64,000 nucleotides of DNA from positions 108,321 through 172,320 of the forward strand of contig JAZLBD010000006.1 in the NCBI GenBank assembly GCA_045613545.1. The letters are read 5' to 3'. Position numbers and translations under genes: made by a program. Below, in pieces: positions 33,821 through 42,347 of the stretch (positions are counted from its first letter, which is position 1; each line of letters opens with the position of its first letter). Under the pieces are notes generated by a model that was given only the letters and a program-made list of their open reading frames with translations, did no database searches and was not told where the DNA came from. The DNA comes from Scatosoma sp045613545 (GTDB lineage Bacteria; Bacillota; Clostridia; Christensenellales; Borkfalkiaceae).

Positions 33821-33862
33821 AGAAAAAAATGGATACACTCCCCAACGGGAATGTATCCATTT
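33821..33862 (-). terminator. Terminator of proS
   Basis: AAATGGATACA and TGTATCCATTT form an 11-bp stem with a 14-base loop; a T-rich run follows on the minus strand, 14 bp after the proS stop. Confidence 0.88.
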
Positions 33863-33875
33863 GATTTTTATTCGA

Positions 33876-35306
33876 TCAATAAGCGCGGGCAAAAATGACC
33901 ATATGTTTTGCTTTTTCACCGCAAACGGCGCAAGTTTCCGCCTCTTCGCCCTCGGCGTGTATGCGCGCCGTCGCCGACGTTTCTTCCTTAATTTTGTCCT
34001 CACAAGCTCTGTTTCCACACCAACCGGCTTTGACGAAGTTTCCGCTTTCTACCCCTTGCAAAATCTCTTGCATGCAATCGGCGTAAACGATGCGCTTATC
34101 CCGACGGACGCGCGCGTTTTCGAGCATATCCTTTTGGATCGTATCCAAAAGTTCTTGCACCGTTTCCCCTGCGTTTTCGAGGGAATATTCCGCTTTTTCG
34201 TAAGTATCTCTGCGAGCGCAAAGCATCTTGCCGTTTTCTATATCGCGAGGACCGAGCTCGATGCGGAGGGGAACGCCTTTCATTTCCCATTCGTTGAACT
34301 TCCAGCCGGGGCTGTTGTCCGACGTATCGAGAATGACGCGAACGCCCGCCTTTTCCAGTTCCGCTTTCAATTCTTCACAGCGTTCGACGACCCCACCCTT
34401 TCTCGCCGCGATGGGGACGATAACCACTTGCGTGGGCGCTACGAACGGGGGTAATACCAATCCTCTCTCGTCGCCGTGGGTCATAATGATCGCGCCGATT
34501 AGACGGGTGGACACACCCCAAGAACTCGTGTACGCCGTTGCAAGTTCGCCGTTTTCGTTTTGGAACTGAATATTAAACGCCGAAGCAAAATTTTTCCCAA
34601 AATAGTGCGAAGTGCCGGCTTGCAAGCTCTTGCCGTCTTTCATCATTGCTTCCATACCGTAAGTGGCAACCGCGCCTGCAAATTTTTCTTTTTCCGTCTT
34701 TTTGCCGGTAAGAACGGGTATCGCCAAACAATTTTCTGCAAATTCTTTATAGACGGAAAGCATCGTTTGCGTAGCCTCTTCCGCCTCTTTTTGGTCAGCG
34801 TGGACGGTGTGTCCCTCTTGCCATAAAAATTCGCTCGTTCTAAGGAACGGACGGGTGGTTTTTTCCCAACGCATCACGTTGCACCATTGGTTGATCTTCA
34901 TAGGCAAATCGCGATAGGATTGCAACCACTTGCCCATCATCGTACCGATAATTGTCTCGGACGTGGGTCGGATTGCCAAAGGCTCGGCGAGCGTTTCACC
35001 ACCGCCGATCGTGACGATTGCAACCTCAGGCGCAAACCCCTCTACGTGTTCCGCTTCTTTGGCGAAATAACTCATCGGGATAAGCAAGGGGAAATACGCG
35101 TTTTCCACCCCTTGCGCCTTAAATCTTCTATCGAGTTCTTTCTGGATATTTTCCCAAATGGCGTACCCGTACGGACGAATGACCATCGTGCCCTTGACGG
35201 GACCGTAATCGACGAGTTTCGTCTTCAAGACGACGTCCGTGTACCACTTAGGGAAATCCTCGTTGATGTTGGCGATTTGTTCAACGAATTGCGTGTTGTT
35301 TGCCAT
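33876..35306 (-). CDS. proS: Prolyl-tRNA synthetase, short (archaeal/eukaryal-like) type
   Basis: The 476-residue class II synthetase lacks the insertion (editing) domain of the long bacterial ProRS and ends in a Cys-rich zinc-like domain and a C-terminal Ala-Tyr, as in the type 3 enzymes. Motif 2 is CNVMRWEKTTRPFLRTSEF with EGHT following, and motif 3 is MTHGDERGLVLPP. It charges tRNA-Pro. The cysteine pairs near the C-terminus are CGNRACEDK and CAVCGEK. No T-box precedes it; a short leader follows a good promoter. Confidence 0.96.
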   Translation of the reverse strand: MANNTQFVEQIANINEDFPKWYTDVVLKTKLVDYGPVKGTMVIRPYGYAIWENIQKELDRRFKAQGVENAYFPLLIPMSYFAKEAEHVEGFAPEVAIVTIGGGETLAEPLAIRPTSETIIGTMMGKWLQSYRDLPMKINQWCNVMRWEKTTRPFLRTSEFLWQEGHTVHADQKEAEEATQTMLSVYKEFAENCLAIPVLTGKKTEKEKFAGAVATYGMEAMMKDGKSLQAGTSHYFGKNFASAFNIQFQNENGELATAYTSSWGVSTRLIGAIIMTHGDERGLVLPPFVAPTQVVIVPIAARKGGVVERCEELKAELEKAGVRVILDTSDNSPGWKFNEWEMKGVPLRIELGPRDIENGKMLCARRDTYEKAEYSLENAGETVQELLDTIQKDMLENARVRRDKRIVYADCMQEILQGVESGNFVKAGWCGNRACEDKIKEETSATARIHAEGEEAETCAVCGEKAKHMVIFARAY

Positions 35307-35347
35307 ACTATAAAACCTCGCTGTATACTCTTTTTCTTTCGTTATTC

Positions 35348-35376
35348 ATTATACCGCAAGCGCGGTAAAATTTCAA
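35348..35376 (-). promoter_or_regulatory. Promoter of proS
   Basis: TTGAAA and TATAAT lie 17 bp apart on the minus strand, giving a leader of about 35 bases before the ATG at 35306. Confidence 0.82.
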
Positions 35377-35416
35377 CTGTTTTCAAACGGTTTTTATTCT
35401 CTTTTTAGAAAAAAGG

Positions 35417-36775
35417 TCAATCGGAGAAAAACTCCGCAATCGCGCCCTCAATCTCACGATCTTCGTAGCTTCCAAAGGGCATTTGGCGCGCGCCGTCCGT
35501 CGTCGTCACCCCTACGCCGTGGATACAACGCTCGGATAACGGCCACACGATATAGGCGGTGGTGAGTTTGATCGTTTCCGATACGCCGAAAGGCTCTTTT
35601 GAATAATACGATTGCATAATCCCTTTTCCGTACGTCTTGCTTTCCCAGAAATATTCGATCCCCTCCTCCGTTTCCTTGGACGCCACTCGATCGTATAAAA
35701 AGACTTTCGAATATTCGGTCGCGCCGTAGTCGATCATACAACCGATCAAACATTCGGACGCGGACGCCGTACCGTTGTCGGCAAGCACGATAATCTCGCT
35801 ATCGTCGGAGAAATAATCGTCGTACACGTTCTTTTTCGCGCGGAAAGAGACCTTTCTACCGTTTCGATAGTCGGCTCTTGCAATCACGGGGTTGGCTTCG
35901 GTGGCGGTTTTACAAAAATATCCGGCGATCGAGCAAAGGATATCCATATATCCCCCGCCGTTCGAACGCAAATCGAGAACTAAATTCTTCTTGTTTTCTT
36001 GCTTAAACACGGACATGGCTTCGTCAAATTCCGTTGCCGCGCCACCGTTAAACTGCGAAAGACGGACGTACGCCGTATCGTTATCGAGGCACGCGAGCGT
36101 TTCTTCTTTCACGCGCGTTTCCTCGCCGACGAACGCATACGCCGTCGAATTGGAACGATAAGAAACGTTCCCCTCTAAAAAATTTTCCTTGGACAGTTCG
36201 ACGGTATACTCCGTCGCGTCCTTTTCAAAGCGGAGGAAGAAAGGTTCTCCCTCTTCACGCGCCGTTAAAAAGTCGGAAAGTCGCTTAAATTCCAACGTTT
36301 CCACCATGGTTTCACGCGTCAATCCGAACGCCCGCAAAAAACTTCCCACCGTGACGCCTTTCTCTTCGGCGGGAGAGTTGATCGCCACGCGAGAGACGAG
36401 TATACGAGGATTGCCTTGCTCGTCGACGGTATTGAACTGCAAGCCGATTCCCGACCATCTGCCCGTCGACTCTTCCAAAACTTTCTCGTATTCTTCTTCC
36501 GTCATATACTTGGAGTAGGGGTCGAGAAGTCCGTTTACGCCGTCGAACACCGCATCGTAAAATTCTTCGTCGGTGATCGCATAGTTATATTCGTTTTGAA
36601 TCATTTCTTTCGCCCAAATAAGCGATTTTATTTCGGCGTCGAGCTTTCCCGCATAGGTGAAATACCCCCCGAAAAAGCAAGCCGTGCCAAAAGCGAGCGC
36701 TCCTGCCACAGCCCCTATTTTCAACCAAATTTTCTTTTTCGGCTTTTTTGTCTTTTCTTCTTCCGATAAACTCAA
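35417..36775 (-). CDS. S41 family C-terminal processing peptidase
   Basis: The 452-residue protein has a Lys-rich cytoplasmic start, one membrane anchor (about 19-40), a PDZ domain (about 110-195) and an S41 protease domain. The catalytic serine is in NGTASASECLIG near 338, and the catalytic lysine in KTYGKGIMQS near 382. It would act outside the membrane on exported or envelope proteins. The start is TTG, eight bases after AGGAGG. It lies 53 bp after the PucR-type regulator and probably shares its transcript. Confidence 0.92.
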   Translation of the reverse strand: MSLSEEEKTKKPKKKIWLKIGAVAGALAFGTACFFGGYFTYAGKLDAEIKSLIWAKEMIQNEYNYAITDEEFYDAVFDGVNGLLDPYSKYMTEEEYEKVLEESTGRWSGIGLQFNTVDEQGNPRILVSRVAINSPAEEKGVTVGSFLRAFGLTRETMVETLEFKRLSDFLTAREEGEPFFLRFEKDATEYTVELSKENFLEGNVSYRSNSTAYAFVGEETRVKEETLACLDNDTAYVRLSQFNGGAATEFDEAMSVFKQENKKNLVLDLRSNGGGYMDILCSIAGYFCKTATEANPVIARADYRNGRKVSFRAKKNVYDDYFSDDSEIIVLADNGTASASECLIGCMIDYGATEYSKVFLYDRVASKETEEGIEYFWESKTYGKGIMQSYYSKEPFGVSETIKLTTAYIVWPLSERCIHGVGVTTTDGARQMPFGSYEDREIEGAIAEFFSD

Positions 36776-36828
36776 AATCCCATCCTCCTAGCGGATATTC
36801 CGTCTCCGCCTTGCATATCATACTATCG

Positions 36829-37815
36829 TTAGCCTTTCAAAAGCTTATGTAAAATCGTCAATAAACGGAAAGAAACCGCCTCGGAAAATTCACGGAGGTT
36901 GAGTCCCGACGCCTTTTCGATTTTTTCCAAACGATATAAAAGGGTATTGCGGTGCATATATAACTTTTTCGCCGTTTCCGTCACGTTAAAACTATTGCGT
37001 AAAAATTCATCCGCCGTCGAAATCAGTTCTTCGTCGTCGAAAAGTTCCCCCAAACGCTCGTCCGTAAGCTCGCTAAAATATTCCGACAACTTGGCTTTTG
37101 GAATATCTTCCAGCATTTTGACGAGCATATATTCCTTGTAAGAATGTACGCCGTCTCCCCCCGAAAAAACTTCCGCATTTCGAATAGCGCTCGTCGCTTG
37201 CGTGAAAGAAAGGGGCAAATCTTTCATAGATTTCACGTACGATCCAACCCCCACCGTCACGATCGCGCCTATTTCCTCTTTGAGCGACTGCGCCAAAAAG
37301 TCTGCGTAATCGGTTGCGGAACGGTATTCCTTTTCCTCTTCGCCGACGTACTTTACCAAGGCGAAACGCTTTTCGTCGAGACGGACAGCCACGTCGTATT
37401 CGTTTCCGCCGTACTGCGTCGCCAAGGACATGGCGTCGTCCAAAAGCTCGTCTGCTTGCAAAACGATAACGTAGCAATGCTGGTTTTTAATCCCGTATTT
37501 AAGCACGTATTTATGCACGTCCGCGGAAACGCATTCACCGAGTAAAATTTTCTTCAAATACCCTTCTTTCGAAAGCTCTCCGTTCACGCTGAACGATTGG
37601 ATATACGTAGGTAGCAATTGCGCGTAATTTTTCGACGCCTCGTCCGTACCCTCGACGGCACAAACGTAATCTTCGCCGTGAAAAGAGAAATGAAAGAAAG
37701 TATGCGTAAAACTTTCATCCGCGCTCGCTTTCCATTCCGACTGTTTTTGGCAAAAGCAAAGGGTAATCCCTAACTGCTCCGCCGTTTTGGAAAGAATTTT
37801 ATCCAGTTCTTTCAT
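36829..37815 (-). CDS. PucR/CdaR-type helix-turn-helix regulator
   Basis: The 328-residue protein has an N-terminal sensory part of unknown ligand, a central GGDEF-like degenerate domain (YVIVLQADELLDDAM and RLDEKRFALVKY near 130-180) and a C-terminal PucR HTH: RNSFNVTETAKKLYMHRNTLLYRLEKIE followed by LNLREFSEAVSFRLLTIL. PucR/CdaR proteins control catabolic genes, but none are adjacent. The gene precedes the S41 protease gene with little space, so the protease may be its target or merely co-transcribed. ATG follows AGGAG by five bases. Confidence 0.88.
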   Translation of the reverse strand: MKELDKILSKTAEQLGITLCFCQKQSEWKASADESFTHTFFHFSFHGEDYVCAVEGTDEASKNYAQLLPTYIQSFSVNGELSKEGYLKKILLGECVSADVHKYVLKYGIKNQHCYVIVLQADELLDDAMSLATQYGGNEYDVAVRLDEKRFALVKYVGEEEKEYRSATDYADFLAQSLKEEIGAIVTVGVGSYVKSMKDLPLSFTQATSAIRNAEVFSGGDGVHSYKEYMLVKMLEDIPKAKLSEYFSELTDERLGELFDDEELISTADEFLRNSFNVTETAKKLYMHRNTLLYRLEKIEKASGLNLREFSEAVSFRLLTILHKLLKG

Positions 37816-37855
37816 CTCTTCTCCTTTTTCGTCCTTTACGGATCCTCTCCGTTTC

Positions 37856-37884
37856 ATTATACTCTACTTTACGAAAAATTTCAA
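37856..37884 (-). promoter_or_regulatory. Promoter of the PucR-type regulator gene
   Basis: TTGAAA and TATAAT are 17 bp apart on the minus strand, about 40 bases upstream of the ATG. Confidence 0.82.
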
Positions 37885-37968
37885 GGATTTTTCACCCTCT
37901 TCCCCTCTTCCGTCTCAAAAAAAAGAAAATTTTTCACATTTTTTTTGCGATATCGTTTCCGTTTCCTA

Positions 37969-37998
37969 TTGACGAAAGGCATGCGAATGTGCTATACT
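37969..37998 (+). promoter_or_regulatory. Promoter of the 476-aa membrane protein gene
   Basis: TTGACG and TATACT are 18 bp apart. Two CGTTTCC copies (37954-37966) lie directly upstream of the -35. Confidence 0.8.
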
Positions 37999-38006
37999 AT
38001 TAAAAA

Positions 38007-38040
38007 GGAAACGGCTTTCCTTATATTATATCCCGTTTCC
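38007..38040 (+). promoter_or_regulatory. Leader hairpin of the 476-aa membrane protein gene
   Basis: GGAAACGG (38007-38014) pairs with CCGTTTCC (38033-38040) across an 18-base loop, right at the 5' end of the predicted transcript. The leader is about 110 bases; the rest is AT-rich with no other clear structure. Confidence 0.55.
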
Positions 38041-38113
38041 TCTTAATTTTTAGTGACGAACACCTATATTTTACCAAAAAAATTAGATGTATTATATTTT
38101 TAGGAGATGCGTT

Positions 38114-39544
38114 ATGAGCAAACAACAACCTTCGCTTTCTAAAACAGGGAAAAAGCACGTTATGAGCAGACTTTGGGCAGTCATTTTAACCGTTGCTCCC
38201 ATCGTCGTGCTTTGCCTTCTCCCCACTTACTTGTTCTTGGGTGTCGGTTTTTCCACTGAACACACCTTATTGGAAGCTTTCGTAGAGCTTTTCGGTCAAA
38301 TCTTCGGTAAAGATAAAGGGTTTGAAGAAATTTTCGGCGTATTGCCTCTTTTAACGAATTACCCTTTCTTTGGCGAGATTTATTCCGTCGCGCTTTACCT
38401 CCTTCCCGTAGCGATGCTCGTTTCCGTTATTTTGATGATCGTCGCGATCTTCTCGGGCAAAAAAGCGCCTACGCTCGCTCGCGCGATCGCCTTTATCAAC
38501 GTATTCGTTTACGGCACGTACGCGCTTGGTATGTTGTTCCTTTCGAAATATCTCGTCTTGGACATTGATCTTACGACGACCGCCGGCTACGCCCTTGCAG
38601 GTATCATCGGCGCAAGCTTGCTCGTATACCTCGCTTACGCGTTTGCAAGAGTAAAGAAAGCTACTTTCGTCAATATCCTTTTGATGATTTTCTCGCTCGT
38701 TTTCGTAGGCGGTTTGGTATACTCCTACTTCTTCGTAGAAGAGGCGTTCTGGCTCTTCAACGTTATGAGAGTCGTGAAAGAAGATTCTTTCCTTCCTTTC
38801 CTTACGGTCAGTCAGCTCAGCACCTATCTCTTCTATGCAGTCGGCGCGTTCTCGGTTTTGCACCTTTTCGTTTCCGGCATTCGCCTTTCGACGAGAAAAG
38901 GGCTTGGGTTTGATATTTTCCGCAATATCGTCGCTCTGATCCTTGCAGGCGTGATCGTTGCAACCGCATTCTTGCAAGAAGGGGTTAAAGAACTTGCGTT
39001 TATGGACTTTGCTTTGTTCCCCATCCTTTCTTTGATCGTAGCGCTCCTTTCCATCATCGTTGCCTCAACCGCAAAATCCAAGAAGAAGAAAGCGATCCTT
39101 GCTTACAAGCAATCCGCAGAAAAAGAAGCTGTCCCCGCGGTGGAAGAATATGCCGTGGCGGAAGACCCCGAATGTATTTCCGAACTTCTTCCCTCTGAAG
39201 AAAACCTTATCGAAGAACAACCCGCGGTAAGCGAAGAACCCGTAGCAGAAACCGTAGCTCCCGCAGAAGAAAAGGTAGAACCTACCCCTTACAAGGAGTT
39301 CCATTACTTCGAAAACAAGAATTTCGATCCGTTCATGACTTTGCTTACCGATGCGGAACGCAAAGAATTTACCGAAGTGTTCCTTCTCAAATACAAGGGC
39401 GAAACGACCAATCTTCCCGACTACGTCGTCGGTGGCGATAACGCTTCGTTCTTCCGCAAGATCTTTATCTACGTCGGACAATACCGCGAAAAGATCTCTC
39501 CGGAACTTCTTGCGAAAATGTATAATTTCTTGATGAAGAAATAA
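38114..39544 (+). CDS. Large multi-pass membrane protein of unknown function
   Basis: I do not recognise a named family. The 476-residue protein has about eight hydrophobic helices in residues 15-325, then an acidic Glu/Pro/Val/Ala-rich linker (about 340-405), then a soluble C-terminal domain with FHYFENKNFDPFMTLLT, an FTEVFLLKY block and FFRKIFIYVGQYREKISPELL. The codon use is unusually uniform for this window (many TTC, CTT, GTC), as in highly expressed genes. AGGAG lies seven bases before the ATG. It stands alone between a strong promoter and a strong terminator. I infer an abundant membrane protein with a cytoplasmic C-terminal domain. Confidence 0.85.
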   Translation: MSKQQPSLSKTGKKHVMSRLWAVILTVAPIVVLCLLPTYLFLGVGFSTEHTLLEAFVELFGQIFGKDKGFEEIFGVLPLLTNYPFFGEIYSVALYLLPVAMLVSVILMIVAIFSGKKAPTLARAIAFINVFVYGTYALGMLFLSKYLVLDIDLTTTAGYALAGIIGASLLVYLAYAFARVKKATFVNILLMIFSLVFVGGLVYSYFFVEEAFWLFNVMRVVKEDSFLPFLTVSQLSTYLFYAVGAFSVLHLFVSGIRLSTRKGLGFDIFRNIVALILAGVIVATAFLQEGVKELAFMDFALFPILSLIVALLSIIVASTAKSKKKKAILAYKQSAEKEAVPAVEEYAVAEDPECISELLPSEENLIEEQPAVSEEPVAETVAPAEEKVEPTPYKEFHYFENKNFDPFMTLLTDAERKEFTEVFLLKYKGETTNLPDYVVGGDNASFFRKIFIYVGQYREKISPELLAKMYNFLMKK

Positions 39545-39564
39545 AAACCGAAAAACGTATAAAC

Positions 39565-39600
39565 AAAAAAACAGTTGTAGTCTCCTACAACTGTTTTTTT
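39565..39600. terminator. Bidirectional terminator between the membrane protein and sigma module
   Basis: A perfect 16-bp stem including ACAGTTGTAG / CTACAACTGT with a four-base loop carries A and T runs on both sides, serving both convergent units. Confidence 0.93.
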
Positions 39601-39607
39601 ACTTTCA

Positions 39608-39973
39608 TTATTCTTCTATCTTGATAAGCACTTGCACGGCGCCGTCTTTTGTGTAAGTTCTGCTAAAACAAAATTGATCGACGAGGAACAGCCCTCTACC
39701 GTGTTCGGAAAACACGTCCGAACAGAAGCTTTTTTCAGGAGTTGTGTTGCCCGTCGAAGAGCAGATTTCCAAGCAGATAAACCCGTCTTTCATTCTTCCT
39801 TGCACCGTTGCGATTCCCTGCTCGTGTTTGAGGATATTCCCCACGAGTTCGTCTAAAATAAGTTTGCTGTGAAACAAAGTATTTTCGGGAACGAGTTGTT
39901 CTCGCAAAAAGTTCGACCACTCTTGCAAAACCTCTTTCAAGGAGGTATAATTCTCAATGCGCCACGATTTCAT
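39608..39973 (-). CDS. Second RsbW-like anti-sigma kinase (HATPase_c_2), intact ATP motifs
   Basis: The 121-residue protein has a GHKL ATPase fold of the RsbW/SpoIIAB kind. The N box reads LILDELVGNILKHEQG (Glu and Asn both present) and the G box reads EHGRGLFLVDQF. It lacks any other domain. It is the last gene of an rsbV-rsbW-sigma operon, starting nine bases after the sigma gene, where Bacillus has rsbX. It could be the true anti-sigma kinase, or a kinase acting on the STAS protein. GGAGG precedes the ATG. Confidence 0.85.
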   Translation of the reverse strand: MKSWRIENYTSLKEVLQEWSNFLREQLVPENTLFHSKLILDELVGNILKHEQGIATVQGRMKDGFICLEICSSTGNTTPEKSFCSDVFSEHGRGLFLVDQFCFSRTYTKDGAVQVLIKIEE

Positions 39974-39982
39974 ACGCCCTCC

Positions 39983-40714
39983 TTATACGCTCTCCGAGAG
40001 TTTCGCGCGAAGTTTGGAAAGCAACTTCTTTTCGAGCCTTGAAACGGACATTTGCGAAACGCCGAGCTGTTTTGCCGTTTCGCTTTGTGAAAAATTCTTC
40101 GCAAAGCGGTATTCGATAAATTTCCGTTCAACTTCCGATAACTCTTTCATCACCGATTGAATCGCGTCTTTCATTTCCATTCGCTCAATCGCCTCTTCGC
40201 TCGCCTTATCAGGCAAAAGAGAATACAAAGAATTTTCCGCGTCTTCTTTCACCGACGCGTCAAGGGAAGTCGTACCGCTAATTTCAAGGGCGCGAAGCAC
40301 CCATTCTTCCGAAACCCCCAACCCCTCGGCAATCTCTTTTACTTTGGGATTTTCCCCGTATTTACCGTTCCATTCCGCAATAAAAGCCCGTACTTTTACG
40401 CTTATTTCAAAAAGTTTTCTCGGCAGTTTTATCAAGCGGGATTTATCTCTAAAATAGTTTTTTATCTCTCCCGTGATCGTCGAGGTGATAAAGGTGGTAA
40501 ACTGAAATCCTTTATCGGGGTCAAACCGTTCAATACCGCGAAGCAACGACAAAGAGGCGACTTGTTTTAAGTCGTCGTATTCCACACCACGGAACGCGAA
40601 TTTCTTCGCCAAAACATCCGCTATGTAGAGGTACTTTTCCGCGATTTTGTCGCGGATTTTTTTATCCCCCGTTTGTCTATACTGCAAGAACAGTTCGTTG
40701 ATTTCTTCCACCAT
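39983..40714 (-). CDS. Alternative sigma factor of the SigB/SigF family
   Basis: The 243-residue sigma-70 family protein has region 2 (YDDLKQVASLSLLRGIERFDPDKGFQF type, about 45-75; TFITSTITGEIKNYFRDKS follows), region 3 (about 105-150) and region 4 with the recognition helix FSQSETAKQLGVSQMSVSRLEKKLL near the C-terminus. Its partners, a STAS protein and RsbW-like proteins, place it in the SigB/SigF/SigG branch governed by partner switching. General stress or sporulation roles both remain possible. It follows the degenerate RsbW-like gene by five bases. Confidence 0.92.
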   Translation of the reverse strand: MVEEINELFLQYRQTGDKKIRDKIAEKYLYIADVLAKKFAFRGVEYDDLKQVASLSLLRGIERFDPDKGFQFTTFITSTITGEIKNYFRDKSRLIKLPRKLFEISVKVRAFIAEWNGKYGENPKVKEIAEGLGVSEEWVLRALEISGTTSLDASVKEDAENSLYSLLPDKASEEAIERMEMKDAIQSVMKELSEVERKFIEYRFAKNFSQSETAKQLGVSQMSVSRLEKKLLSKLRAKLSESV

Positions 40715-40719
40715 TTTTC

Positions 40720-41073
40720 TTACGCCTCAAAACGAATCTCGCAGACAATCCCGTCTTCTTTTTCATAATGCGCGCCACCCACGAGCGCGTCGAGCAAGGC
40801 GTAGGAAATATCCTCTTCCGCCCCGCTTTGAGCCTTTTCTATTCTTTCTTCCCCTCTCACTTTGCAATAGAGTAGATCTCCTAAAGAAACGGTCACCGTT
40901 CCTTTCGTAAACCCGTTTCGTTTCAAAATGAGCAAGCTTTCCGTCACGCAAACTTTCAAATCTTCCGCTTGTTCCACGTCAAATTCCGCAAGCGAACAAA
41001 CCCCGCCTATCGTGAGGCGGACGGTGGTTAAGTATTCGTTTTTTAAGGGGATTTTTATCGTGATATCTTCCAT
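40720..41073 (-). CDS. RsbW-like anti-sigma protein with degenerate ATP-binding motifs
   Basis: The 117-residue protein occupies the anti-sigma factor position between the STAS and sigma genes and its start (MEDITIKIPLKNEYLTTVRL) and DLKVCVTESLLILKRNG segment align with RsbW/SpoIIAB. The Asn expected after the Glu of the N box is replaced (TESLLILK), and no glycine-rich GxG lid is seen where SYALLDALVGG lies. ATP binding and kinase activity may therefore be lost. ATG at 41073 directly follows the rsbV-like stop, with GGAG ten bases upstream. Confidence 0.8.
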   Translation of the reverse strand: MEDITIKIPLKNEYLTTVRLTIGGVCSLAEFDVEQAEDLKVCVTESLLILKRNGFTKGTVTVSLGDLLYCKVRGEERIEKAQSGAEEDISYALLDALVGGAHYEKEDGIVCEIRFEA

Positions 41074-41074
41074 A

Positions 41075-41380
41075 TTACGCAATCTCCATAATAGAATCGA
41101 GGGAACAAATGAGGAAAAGTTTTTTGATTTTGGGTTGCAAATTATATAAGAATATACCGTGACCGTTCCCCTTTACTCGCTTCAAAATTTTTACGAACGT
41201 GCCGAGGGTAGTACTGTCGATGAAACTAAGCTCCGCGCAATCAAAGCGAATGGGAGCAGGGCTTTCTTCGTACCCTTGCATCACTTCCGCAAAAAACGCC
41301 TCCGCGTTCGCCGCATCAATCTCGCCACAAAGCGTGACCTCTACGTGGTCTTCTTTTCTTTGTAATTGTACTTCTTTCAT
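41075..41380 (-). CDS. STAS-domain anti-anti-sigma factor (RsbV/SpoIIAA-like)
   Basis: The 101-residue protein is a single STAS domain. The phosphorylatable serine lies in ELSFIDSTTLGTFVKI near residue 57, matching the DSS/DST motif of RsbV and SpoIIAA. In its unphosphorylated form it would bind the anti-sigma protein and free the sigma factor. It is first in the four-gene module; the binding site GGAG lies seven bases before the ATG. No PP2C phosphatase gene is nearby. Confidence 0.92.
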   Translation of the reverse strand: MKEVQLQRKEDHVEVTLCGEIDAANAEAFFAEVMQGYEESPAPIRFDCAELSFIDSTTLGTFVKILKRVKGNGHGIFLYNLQPKIKKLFLICSLDSIMEIA

Positions 41381-41404
41381 AAACGCTCTCCTTTTTCATT
41401 CTTA

Positions 41405-41420
41405 TCATTATATATAATGA
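41405..41420. promoter_or_regulatory. 16-bp palindrome at the promoter of the sigma module
   Basis: TCATTATATATAATGA is perfectly palindromic and contains a TATAAT for the rsbV-like gene 25 bp downstream. No convincing -35 was found, so it may be an operator or a promoter read by an alternative sigma. Confidence 0.45.
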
Positions 41421-41444
41421 AAATAAATCTATTCTAAACGATTT

Positions 41445-42347
41445 TTACCAAAATAACCTTCCCGTAACGTTGAGGAGATATCCAAACGCGACGGAAACGA
41501 CGTAGCATACCCCTACGAGAATCAGGTTTCTCTTCCATTTTTTGGTGTTTTTTATAAGCACGACGAACCCGAGCCCCGCGTTCGCGCAAAGCCCTGCCAC
41601 GCACGAACCGAACGAAATCGTGCCTTGCAAGAAACACTCGGTTAAAATCACACTCGACGAGCAGTTGGGAATAAGCCCTATCAAACTCGTTAAAAGGGGC
41701 TGTATCCACTTGCTTTTTTGTATGAAATTCGCAAACGTCTGCTCTCCGACCACGTGTATAATTCCACCCAACGCGAGGCTGACGAAAAAGATAAAAAACG
41801 CCACCGTAAGCGTATGCAAAAGAGGATCGACGAGATAGGTTTTCCACGGCTTTTGTTCGTCGTGATTTCGTCCGCACGAGGTGCAGGAAAATTCACTTTC
41901 TTCCCTTTCGAAAAACAAATCGAGCGTCGTCTTTTTTTCGGCGGATACGCGGTGTTTTTTCGCCAAGCGCATAACACCGTCCACGGCGTACCCTACCCCT
42001 ATCCCAATCAAAAGCTTGCATACGATAAAGGGCAATAAATATACCGCGCCTATTTTGGAAGAGAGGAGTATTACGAACGCTTCGTCGCTCGTCGAAAGGA
42101 AAATGGCAAAGAGGGTTCCGAGCGTGATATATTTTTGCTCGAAAAGTTTCGCCGCCATCACGGAGAAACCGCATTGGGGAATAAGCCCCGTCGCAGAGCC
42201 GACGAGAGGCCCTAACTTGCCTTGTAATTTCCCTCGCGCCGATAAATCCGTTTTGTTTTCTAGTAGTTCAATGAGGATATAAATAACGACGAGCCACGGC
42301 AAAACGATCGCCGTTTCTTCTAAGGCGTGCAAAAAAACGTGTTTCAT
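41445..42347 (-). CDS. Putative heavy-metal exporter, 10-TM permease (DUF2899/arsenic efflux-like)
   Basis: The 300-residue protein has two similar membrane halves of about five helices each. Each half holds the family repeat: GLIPQCGFSVMAAKL near 55 and GLIPNCSSSVILTE near 218. The cytoplasmic linker carries a Cys/His patch, FSCTSCGRNHDE near 155. These features match the putative 10-TM heavy-metal exporter family (PF11449). Substrate unknown; arsenite or organoarsenicals are suggested only by family annotation. Its ATG overlaps the tsaD stop (ATGA). Confidence 0.82.
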   Translation of the reverse strand: MKHVFLHALEETAIVLPWLVVIYILIELLENKTDLSARGKLQGKLGPLVGSATGLIPQCGFSVMAAKLFEQKYITLGTLFAIFLSTSDEAFVILLSSKIGAVYLLPFIVCKLLIGIGVGYAVDGVMRLAKKHRVSAEKKTTLDLFFEREESEFSCTSCGRNHDEQKPWKTYLVDPLLHTLTVAFFIFFVSLALGGIIHVVGEQTFANFIQKSKWIQPLLTSLIGLIPNCSSSVILTECFLQGTISFGSCVAGLCANAGLGFVVLIKNTKKWKRNLILVGVCYVVSVAFGYLLNVTGRLFW

